This document shows positions 1 through 4,836 of a stretch of 6,640 nt of DNA, piece by piece. Below the pieces are notes generated by a model, which searched no databases, had not been told where the DNA came from, and worked only from the letters and a program-made list of their open reading frames with translations. This DNA is from an uncultured Fusibacter sp. (GTDB lineage: Bacteria; Bacillota; Clostridia; Peptostreptococcales; Acidaminobacteraceae). The translations under genes were made by a program, and so were the position numbers. The DNA is taken from assembly GCA_937958285.1 (NCBI GenBank), contig CALFXQ010000414.1, forward strand, positions 1 through 6,640. The letters are read 5' to 3'. The first letter of the stretch is position 1, and each line of letters opens with the position of its first letter.

Positions 1-383
1 ATTTTGGGATGATGTATTCCGGTAATCTCAGGCAAAATTGGCCATGAGCCGGTAGTGATAATGAGCTTGTCATAAGGGACATCAAATTGTTCATTTGTGA
101 GAAGGTTTTTTACGGTGATTTGCTTATTATCGGCATCTACGCTAAGCACATCGTGCTCCATATGGGTCTTGACACCTAATTGTTGCAATTTATCAGGCGA
201 TGAATAGAAGAGGGTTTGTGGATCTTTTACCACACCTCCAACATAAAGCGCTATACCACAAGATAAGAAGCTGATATTGTTATTGCGTTCAAAAACAGAG
301 ATCTGTGCATCAGGGTGAAGACGCGCAATATTTGCAATCGCAGCAGTGCCTGCGTGGGTGCAACCAATTACTATAACTTTCAT
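1..383 (-). CDS. nox: FAD-dependent NADH oxidase (Nox family), N-terminal part only
   Basis: This is a cytoplasmic flavoprotein of the pyridine nucleotide-disulfide oxidoreductase superfamily. By family knowledge it oxidises NADH with O2, usually to water, through FAD and a single redox-active cysteine. Reading leftward from the ATG at 383-381, 127 codons are visible before the window edge. The protein begins with a Rossmann FAD-binding motif (VIGCTHAGTAA, residues 5-15) that includes His10, typical of Nox/NADH peroxidase. It then has an acidic ADP-ribose-binding residue (Glu32), the sulfenate cysteine Cys42 within SFLSCGIALYVGG, the FYSSP motif (59-63) and the ITTGSWP motif (109-115). Family members are about 450 residues, so under a third is present. 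A GGAGG ribosome binding site lies six bases before the ATG. The VIGCTHAG motif favours NADH oxidase over CoA-disulfide reductase, but the visible part does not fully separate a water-forming oxidase from an NADH peroxidase. The gene is co-directional with the exonuclease gene upstream but separated from it by a terminator and its own promoter. Confidence 0.88.
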   Translation of the reverse strand, partial: MKVIVIGCTHAGTAAIANIARLHPDAQISVFERNNNISFLSCGIALYVGGVVKDPQTLFYSSPDKLQQLGVKTHMEHDVLSVDADNKQITVKNLLTNEQFDVPYDKLIITTGSWPILPEITGIHHPK

Positions 384-389
384 TTAATG

Positions 390-394
390 CCTCC
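390..394 (-). promoter_or_regulatory. Ribosome binding site of nox
   Basis: GGAGG on the minus strand lies six bases before the ATG at 383-381. This perfect Shine-Dalgarno core fixes the start of the NADH oxidase. Confidence 0.85.
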
Positions 395-429
395 ATTGTT
401 AAGATTGTAACGATTTCATATTTGATATT

Positions 430-457
430 ATTATAACACAATGCAACTGAAAATCAA
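430..457 (-). promoter_or_regulatory. Sigma-A-type promoter of nox with extended -10
   Basis: On the minus strand, a perfect TATAAT (-10) lies at 435-430, preceded by TGT at 438-436, which gives an extended -10 (TGnTATAAT). A TTGATT (-35, 4 of 6 consensus bases) lies at 457-452, 16 bases upstream. Transcription would start near 423, giving a leader of about 40 bases. The promoter lies directly downstream of the terminator of the preceding gene, so nox is probably expressed on its own. Confidence 0.65.
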
Positions 458-466
458 TATCAAAAC

Positions 467-504
467 AAAAAAACATCACGGAATTGTGTTACATTTCCGT
501 GATG
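467..504 (-). terminator. Intrinsic terminator of the exonuclease gene, overlapping its 3' end
   Basis: A perfect 10-base-pair inverted repeat (arms 495-504 and 474-483, 11-base loop) is followed on the minus strand by seven T residues (473-467) and further T-rich sequence. The stop codon (491-489) lies in the loop, so the upstream arm is noncoding only on the far side and the hairpin overlaps the last codons of the gene. There is no T-tract after the hairpin on the plus strand, so it acts only on minus-strand transcripts. Confidence 0.8.
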
Positions 505-1451
505 CCTAAAAAACTTGTAATGATAAAATTGATGTTGTCTAGATGTGGCATATGATTACAAGCAACGAGCCACTTTTCTGGAGCAATCTTGGAAAGCGCG
601 CCTGAAAAATCTGGATATCTCACTACATCGAGCCTTAAACCTTCTGATTCCACAATAGAGAGTTGAAGGTGTAATTTAAAGTGATAGCCTTCACACTGCA
701 TCTGATGTGCACCAAAATGTAAAAAACTCTGCTTATATACTTTAGTGATGCCTTCAATCGTTAGAAAGTTTGAAATCGATCCAACCCACAGGATTATAGA
801 ATTATTGATTTGAGGACAGCAAAGCGCGCTGATTTCAGGTGGAATATGGTCAAAAATTTGCCAAAGTGGAAGCATATTTTCGATGTCGTCGGCATTGTGT
901 AACAAAATTGAATCCAGTAGCGCTTGGGTAGGATTCTTAAGGTACTGGTAATAGAGTTGAACACTTTCACCACCGCTGATATTGTCGGTGCGATAAATGT
1001 TGAGATAAGACTCAATAGTCTTTAGCCGATAGTTCTCTAGACGCTCGGGTAAGTGCTTTGAAATGGTGAGCAGATCTACATGTATGTGTTGCTTTAAAAG
1101 AGATTCTAGGGCTTCTTGTGGGCTTTTAAAGAAGTGGTGGTATGCAAGGCGCGCTGCGATGAAAGGAAGGTCAAAGCGGGTTCCATTAAAGCTAATTAAC
1201 AAGGAGGGTTCGCTCAGTATTTTTAGAAAGGCCTTAAGTATTTGGGGTTCGTCTTCTCTAGATTCTGCAAACCATTGTGTGCAAATCCAATGGCCATCAC
1301 AATAGGTGATAACGCCAATCAACATGATATAGCAATGTTCGCGGTGAAATCCCGTGGTCTCAATATCTAGAAAGACCGCATTGAAAGGGCCAGTTTTTGG
1401 CAGAATTTGATGTTCTATATCGGGTGATAGTGCGCGATTAAACGTTTTCAT
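489..1451 (-). CDS. YprB-like RNase H-fold (DEDD) 3'-5' exonuclease
   Basis: This 320-residue protein has an N-terminal RNase H-like exonuclease domain (about residues 22-205). All acidic metal-binding motifs of the DEDD superfamily can be placed: FLDIETTGF (Asp29, Glu31) as ExoI, SFNGTRFDLPF (Asn89, Asp94) as ExoII, a further VDLL (Asp126), and HNADD (His185, Asp189) as an HxxxD-type ExoIII. This pattern matches the RNase_H_2/YprB family, whose members are predicted two-metal nucleases on DNA or RNA; the in vivo substrate is generally not known. The last ~110 residues (about 210-320) form a Cys/His-containing segment that I do not recognise and that lacks the TPR-like tail of Bacillus YprB. 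The protein has no signal peptide or membrane segment and should be cytoplasmic. The ATG at 1451-1449 has only a weak GAG-type RBS a few bases upstream, so translation may be modest. The gene is transcribed alone: it is divergent from the Gate-domain operon and ends at its own terminator. Confidence 0.82.
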   Translation of the reverse strand: MKTFNRALSPDIEHQILPKTGPFNAVFLDIETTGFHREHCYIMLIGVITYCDGHWICTQWFAESREDEPQILKAFLKILSEPSLLISFNGTRFDLPFIAARLAYHHFFKSPQEALESLLKQHIHVDLLTISKHLPERLENYRLKTIESYLNIYRTDNISGGESVQLYYQYLKNPTQALLDSILLHNADDIENMLPLWQIFDHIPPEISALCCPQINNSIILWVGSISNFLTIEGITKVYKQSFLHFGAHQMQCEGYHFKLHLQLSIVESEGLRLDVVRYPDFSGALSKIAPEKWLVACNHMPHLDNINFIITSFLGITEM

Positions 1452-1489
1452 AAATTCTCATTTCTATCTAGGGCGGAGTCATCCATTTA

Positions 1490-1498
1490 TGATATAAT
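1490..1498 (+). promoter_or_regulatory. Candidate extended -10 promoter of the Gate/HD-GYP operon
   Basis: TGATATAAT on the plus strand is a perfect TATAAT (1493-1498) with an upstream TG (1490-1491), the extended -10 form. No recognisable -35 lies 16-18 bases upstream, so the site would depend on the extended -10 or an activator. Predicted start is near 1505, giving a leader of about 55 bases to the first ATG. No convincing sporulation sigma-factor consensus was seen. Confidence 0.45.
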
Positions 1499-1525
1499 AA
1501 TAACGTGTTTTTAATAAACTGACAA
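1497..1525 (-). promoter_or_regulatory. Sigma-A-type promoter of the exonuclease gene
   Basis: On the minus strand, TTGTCA (-35, 5 of 6) at 1525-1520 and TATTAT (-10, 5 of 6) at 1502-1497 are separated by 17 bases. Predicted transcription starts near 1490, giving a leader of about 40 bases. The -10 shares bases 1497-1498 with the candidate -10 of the opposing operon. Confidence 0.6.
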
Positions 1526-1545
1526 CATAAGGCAAGTTTACATCG

Positions 1546-1552
1546 AAAGGGA
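1546..1552 (+). promoter_or_regulatory. Ribosome binding site of the first Gate-domain gene
   Basis: AAAGGGA lies six bases before the ATG at 1559. It is moderately strong and supports that start. Confidence 0.65.
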
Positions 1553-1558
1553 TAGTCA

Positions 1559-1984
1559 ATGAACCGCTTTTTAAAAGCTACCACCAAAGGGTTAAAGCAA
1601 GGCTTAAAAACCACTTGGATGCTCGCTAAAATCATTGTTCCAGTGTATATCGGCGTATGGATTCTTCAGAGAACTGTAATTATTGAATGGGTAAACTTGC
1701 TATTTGAACCACTTATGCAGTATTTTGGACTTCCCGGTGAAGCGAGTATTGTGCTTGTGCTTGGAAACTTAGTCAACATTTATGCAGCTTTAGGGGCTAT
1801 GGCAGCGTTTAAACTGACTGCCGTTCAAATTACGGTTTTGTCTGTGATGCTTTCATTCTCACATACTTTATTAATAGAAACAGCTGTAACAAAGAAGATT
1901 GGTGTTTCTGCACTGCTCGTCGTGCTTACACGGCTCGGTTTGTCTGGCCTATGCGGACTGTTAACTACAATACTACTAAACTAA
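1559..1984 (+). CDS. Small Gate (nucleoside-recognition) domain membrane protein, subunit A
   Basis: This 141-residue integral membrane protein is first in a four-gene operon. It has a short basic amphipathic start (residues 1-19, rich in Lys/Arg), a hydrophobic segment at about 21-38, a re-entrant or membrane segment around 62-84 with the family-like stretch PGEA..VLVLGNLVN (59-73), a segment at about 88-109 ending in SHTLLIETAV (101-110), and a last segment at 115-139. The pattern fits the Gate domain (PF07670, nucleoside recognition), found in SpmA/SpmB, nucleoside transporters and the FeoB core. It is shorter than Bacillus SpmA (roughly 200 residues) and its motifs differ, so I do not call it spmA. 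It probably pairs with the next gene product, which carries comparable motifs. The substrate is unknown; a role in solute movement or channel gating is inferred only from the family. Confidence 0.75.
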   Translation: MNRFLKATTKGLKQGLKTTWMLAKIIVPVYIGVWILQRTVIIEWVNLLFEPLMQYFGLPGEASIVLVLGNLVNIYAALGAMAAFKLTAVQITVLSVMLSFSHTLLIETAVTKKIGVSALLVVLTRLGLSGLCGLLTTILLN

Positions 1985-1989
1985 AGGGG
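1983..1989 (+). promoter_or_regulatory. Ribosome binding site that decides the start of Gate subunit B
   Basis: AAAGGGG overlaps the stop codon of the preceding gene (TAA, 1982-1984). It lies seven bases before the ATG at 1997 but only one base before the in-frame TTG at 1991, which is too close for a start. The ATG is therefore preferred. Confidence 0.7.
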
Positions 1990-1996
1990 ATTGGGC

Positions 1997-2476
1997 ATGC
2001 CAATGTTTTTAGAGCCTCTAATGGGGGCTGCTTTGCAAGTTTGGAAGCTTGCAATTGTCGTAATTCCATTAATGGCAGTGCTTGAGTTGTCAAGGGAATA
2101 CGGCTTGCTGAATTACTTTGTAAAACTCACCAGACCATTGACAAAACTGTTTAAAATTCAAGATGAGAGCGCTTTTCCACTGCTGGTGGGGTTGACATTT
2201 GGTTTGGCTTTCGGTGCAGGTGTCATTATACAAAGTGCTCACGAAGGTGCTTTAAATCGGCGAAGTTTGCTTTTAGTAACGATCTTTCTAGCATGCTGCC
2301 ATGCCGTAGTAGAAGATACGCTAATTTTTGCACAAGTAGGTGCAAACGGTTGGTTTCTGCTGAGTCTTCGCGTCGTTTTTGCTCTTTCCACCACTTTGAT
2401 TTTGTCAAGAATCTTGCCGCAACGCGCATACGATATAGCTGTGAGGGGTGACTTGAATGAAGCGCATTGCCATTGA
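1997..2476 (+). CDS. Small Gate (nucleoside-recognition) domain membrane protein, subunit B
   Basis: This 159-residue membrane protein starts at ATG 1997, 12 bases after the previous stop; an in-frame TTG at 1991 abuts the RBS and is unlikely. Hydrophobic segments lie at about residues 12-30, 58-79, 90-111 and 118-138. Gate-type features are GLTFGLAFGAGVIIQSAHEG (65-84) and CHAVVEDTLIF (101-111). The latter is comparable to the SHTLLIETAV segment of subunit A, so the two look like distant paralogues or complementary halves, as in SpmA/SpmB pairs. The tail (140-159) is polar and presumably cytoplasmic. Its last seven codons overlap the start of the HD-GYP gene by 20 bases, which suggests translational coupling between the membrane pair and the signalling enzyme. 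Substrate and exact role are unknown. Confidence 0.75.
   Translation: MPMFLEPLMGAALQVWKLAIVVIPLMAVLELSREYGLLNYFVKLTRPLTKLFKIQDESAFPLLVGLTFGLAFGAGVIIQSAHEGALNRRSLLLVTIFLACCHAVVEDTLIFAQVGANGWFLLSLRVVFALSTTLILSRILPQRAYDIAVRGDLNEAHCH
2443..2450 (+). promoter_or_regulatory. Ribosome binding site of the HD-GYP gene inside the upstream gene
   Basis: GAGGGGTG lies six bases before the ATG at 2457, wholly inside the coding sequence of Gate subunit B. It supports a 20-base gene overlap and this start. Confidence 0.75.
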
Positions 2477-3638
2477 TCATATTGAAGCGGGAATGCTTCT
2501 AGCTGAAGATGTTCTAGGACCAGATGGAACTATTTATTTAAGCGAGGGCACAACGTTAAGAGAACGGCATCGCTCTCTTTTAGAGAATTTGGGCATTTTC
2601 TCAGTTGCAATCAAAGAAGTACACTCTGCGAATTTTACTAAGTCAAATGAAAAAGTTAAAGAAGCACAGCAATCACCTCAGCAATCACCACAGCAATCAC
2701 CGCAGAAGTCACCACAGCCTACCGAAAGCCCCTCAGTTCAAGCAAAACCATCTTCTGTAAACAGAAGTGTTGCCTGGAAACCGGGAACAGCGCAATTAAT
2801 CAAGCGCAATCGCATGTATAAAAAGACCCTAGAGTCCTTTAAGTCGATTTATCAGGATGTGAGTTTTGGTAGACCCATTGCCTTTGACGCAGTTAAAGCA
2901 TCTCTCACGCCTCTAATTGACGAAATTACAAACGAAAACAATATATTGGCAAACCTTCGACTCATAGAAATTGCGGACGATTACACATATCGACATGCAA
3001 TTCAAGTCAGTCTTTTAGCGACCATGATTGGCAAGTGGATGGGTTTGACAAACGATGCGCTGTCTGATTTAGCTATAGCAGGCCTCTTGCACGATTTGGG
3101 AAAATGCAAAGTGCCACCCTTAATTCTAAACAAGCCTGCGCGTTTAAACTCAGAAGAGTTCGAAATTATGAAAACCCACGTGCTGCTCAGTTATGCCATA
3201 CTAGAAGAAAGCGGGCAACAGAATCAAGATATTTTAAGAGGCGTTCTAGAGCATCACGAACGCATGGATGGGACAGGATACCCCAATGGCCTAAAAGGCG
3301 AAAGTATACACCTATATGCGCGCATTATTTCAGTGGCAGATGTATTTGATGCCATGACCTCAGATCGATGTTATCAGGCGGGTATTTCGCCATTTAGTGT
3401 CGCTGAAGAAATGTTGCGCGTTGCAAGCAACCATTTAGATGTTGAAATTGTATCTTGTTTCTTGCAGAATATCTCTCGCTTCTTTATAGGGAATCGCGTG
3501 CAGCTAAGTACGGGCGATTTTGGCAATGTAGTTTTGGTCAATCCATATGCAGTTTCTAGACCCTTGGTACAGTTAGACAGTGACTTTATTGACTTGGCAA
3601 AACGATTTGATGTCTATATAACAAAAGTGCTAAAATAG
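2457..3638 (+). CDS. HD-GYP domain cyclic-di-GMP phosphodiesterase
   Basis: This 393-residue protein is predicted to hydrolyse cyclic di-GMP with a metal-bound HD-GYP centre. Residues 1-55 form a small N-terminal module (AGMLLAEDVLGPDG, EGTTL, LENLGIFSV) common in front of HD-GYP domains. Residues 71-92 are a Gln/Ser/Pro-rich linker made of four QQSP-like units. A helical stretch (about 110-175) leads into the catalytic domain (about 176-360). Metal and signature residues are all present: His180 (YTYRH), His212-Asp213 (HDLGK), His241, His266-His267-Glu268, Asp271-Gly-x-Gly-Tyr-Pro276 and Asp295 in VADVFDAMTSDR. The final RFFIGNRVQL and GNVVLVN are the usual HD-GYP tail. There is no signal peptide, membrane segment or receiver domain, so it is probably cytoplasmic and its input is not obvious. 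It overlaps the upstream Gate gene by 20 bases and precedes the amidohydrolase by eight, so all are co-transcribed. Activity on c-di-GMP rather than another cyclic dinucleotide is family-based. Confidence 0.9.
   Translation: MKRIAIDHIEAGMLLAEDVLGPDGTIYLSEGTTLRERHRSLLENLGIFSVAIKEVHSANFTKSNEKVKEAQQSPQQSPQQSPQKSPQPTESPSVQAKPSSVNRSVAWKPGTAQLIKRNRMYKKTLESFKSIYQDVSFGRPIAFDAVKASLTPLIDEITNENNILANLRLIEIADDYTYRHAIQVSLLATMIGKWMGLTNDALSDLAIAGLLHDLGKCKVPPLILNKPARLNSEEFEIMKTHVLLSYAILEESGQQNQDILRGVLEHHERMDGTGYPNGLKGESIHLYARIISVADVFDAMTSDRCYQAGISPFSVAEEMLRVASNHLDVEIVSCFLQNISRFFIGNRVQLSTGDFGNVVLVNPYAVSRPLVQLDSDFIDLAKRFDVYITKVLK
2667..2714 (+). repeat. Four in-frame 12-base tandem repeats (QQSP linker)
   Basis: Four consecutive units (2667-2678, 2679-2690, 2691-2702, 2703-2714) follow the pattern CAGCAATCACCN. 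Each encodes Gln-Gln-Ser-Pro, the last Gln-Lys-Ser-Pro. The first three differ only at the wobble base of the proline codon. The repeat lies between the N-terminal module and the HD-GYP domain and changes linker length without a frameshift if its copy number varies. Confidence 0.9.
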
Positions 3639-3642
3639 GAGG
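3637..3642 (+). promoter_or_regulatory. Ribosome binding site of the amidohydrolase gene
   Basis: AGGAGG is a perfect Shine-Dalgarno sequence overlapping the stop codon of the HD-GYP gene (TAG, 3636-3638). It lies four bases before the ATG at 3647 and is the strongest RBS of the operon. Confidence 0.85.
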
Positions 3643-3646
3643 CGTT

Positions 3647-4801
3647 ATGTTAATCAAGAATGGCAAATTGTTTACAGTTACTCAAGGCATTATGGAAGGA
3701 AGCGATCTGCGCATCGTCGATGGGAAAATTGCAGAAATAGGAACCGGACTCACTCCGCACCAAGGTGAGCAAGTGATTGATGGCCAAGGTCATTGGGTGT
3801 TTCCAGGCTTTATCGACGCACACTGTCACATTGGTATGTGGGAAGAGGGCATTGGCTTTGAAGGTGCCGATGGCAATGAGACAACAGACCCCATTACACC
3901 GCACTTAAGGGCTATAGATGCAATTAATCCACTAGATGAAGCATTTAAAAGTGCACTAAAAGGTGGTGTGACATGTGCGGCATCCGGACCAGGAAGTGCA
4001 AATGTGATTGGTGGAACCTTTGCAGTTATTAAGCTCGCAGGTAACAGAGTCGATGACATGATTGTAAAAAATCCACTGGCTATGAAATGTGCTTTCGGCG
4101 AAAACCCCAAGCGGGTCTATGGCGCCAAAAAGACGACGCCATCAACACGCATGGGAACAGCAGCTTTACTACGAGATACACTGGCAAAGGCCGTTGAATA
4201 CGACAAGAAAAAACGCGCCGGAGAAATTGACCCTGCAAAAGCGCCTAACTACGACATGAAAATGGAGGCAATGCTCCCAGTTGTACGTGGTGAAATGCCC
4301 CTTAAGGCACATGCACATCGCACAGACGATATTTTCACATCTATTCGCATTGCCAAAGAATTTGGGCTCAAGTTGACTTTGGAGCACTGTACAGAAGGTC
4401 ACTTAATAGCAGATCAGCTGGCAAAAGAGGGCTATGTGGCGATTGTAGGTCCATCCTTTGGAAGCAAGACCAAATTTGAGCTAAAAGAGAAATCATTCGA
4501 CACGCCCGCTGCTTTGCACAAGGCAGGTGTGAAAATTGCAATAATGACTGACAGCCCAGTGATTCCATTAGAGTATTTGCCTATGTGTGCTGCATTAGCC
4601 CATAAAGCAGGCCTAGAAGAACTCGAAGCGATAAAGGCGATTACCATTAACGCAGCAGAAATACTCGAGTTAGGAGATCGCCTAGGCAGTTTAGAAATCG
4701 GCAAAGATGGCGATGTTGTCATTTGGGAAGGACATCCTTTCGATTTACAGGCAAAAGTTGTAACGACCATTGTAGATGGCGTTGTGGTTTATCAAAGATA
4801 G
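3647..4801 (+). CDS. Metal-dependent amidohydrolase, imidazolonepropionase-related (COG1228-like)
   Basis: This 384-residue cytoplasmic enzyme belongs to the amidohydrolase superfamily, whose members hydrolyse C-N bonds of cyclic amides, imides or peptides at a mono- or binuclear metal site. The N- and C-terminal beta-sandwich parts (residues 1-50 and 345-384, with LEIGKDGDVVIW) flank a TIM barrel. Metal-ligand candidates are His59 and His61 (FIDAHCH), Lys147 (AMKCAFGENPK, possibly carboxylated), His222/His224 (KAHAHR), His247 (LEHCTEGH) and Asp302 (MTDSPV). The segment GGVTCAASGPGSANVIGG (106-123) and the long GADGNETTDPITPHLRA region (73-89) are typical of a widespread, poorly characterised bacterial subgroup; imidazolonepropionase or dipeptidase activity cannot be assumed. 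The gene is last in the operon, eight bases after the HD-GYP gene, and is followed by a terminator. No other histidine-degradation gene is in view, which argues against calling it hutI. Confidence 0.82.
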   Translation: MLIKNGKLFTVTQGIMEGSDLRIVDGKIAEIGTGLTPHQGEQVIDGQGHWVFPGFIDAHCHIGMWEEGIGFEGADGNETTDPITPHLRAIDAINPLDEAFKSALKGGVTCAASGPGSANVIGGTFAVIKLAGNRVDDMIVKNPLAMKCAFGENPKRVYGAKKTTPSTRMGTAALLRDTLAKAVEYDKKKRAGEIDPAKAPNYDMKMEAMLPVVRGEMPLKAHAHRTDDIFTSIRIAKEFGLKLTLEHCTEGHLIADQLAKEGYVAIVGPSFGSKTKFELKEKSFDTPAALHKAGVKIAIMTDSPVIPLEYLPMCAALAHKAGLEELEAIKAITINAAEILELGDRLGSLEIGKDGDVVIWEGHPFDLQAKVVTTIVDGVVVYQR

Positions 4802-4804
4802 AAG

Positions 4805-4836
4805 AAAGGGGCGTCGCTTAGCGACACCCCTTTTTT
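4805..4836 (+). terminator. Intrinsic terminator at the convergent gene ends, probably bidirectional
   Basis: A 12-pair stem with one mismatch (AAAGGGG at 4805-4811 with CCCCTTT at 4827-4833, and GTCGC at 4813-4817 with GCGAC at 4821-4825) closes a three-base TTA loop. On the plus strand it ends in six T residues (4831-4836). On the minus strand the same stem is followed by TTTCTTC, a weaker T-rich tract. It closes the four-gene operon and probably also the P5C dehydrogenase transcript, whose stop codon (4837-4835) lies in the A/T tract at the stem base. Confidence 0.85.

Noticed and set aside
421..441. Possible Rex (NADH/NAD sensor) operator at the nox promoter
   Set aside because: TTTGATAT...ATAACACAA is only loosely symmetric and departs from the TTGTGAAnnnnTTCACAA-type consensus in sequence and spacing, so it is not called.
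1991..1996. TTG as the start of Gate subunit B
   Set aside because: It directly abuts the Shine-Dalgarno sequence, leaving no spacer. The ATG at 1997 has normal spacing.
1559..2476. Naming the two membrane genes spmA and spmB
   Set aside because: They share the Gate domain type and paired layout, but length and motifs do not match Bacillus SpmA well and no sporulation context or sigma-E/G promoter is visible.
4432..4770. 112-codon open frame on the minus strand opposite the amidohydrolase
   Set aside because: It lies wholly inside a gene with clear family motifs, has a low-complexity composition rich in Ser and Pro, and shows no recognisable domain. It is a shadow frame, as are the other frames antisense or out of phase within the real genes.
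3647..4801. Naming the amidohydrolase hutI (imidazolonepropionase)
   Set aside because: The similarity is at the superfamily level, the GPGSANVIGG-type subgroup is distinct, and no other hut gene is present.
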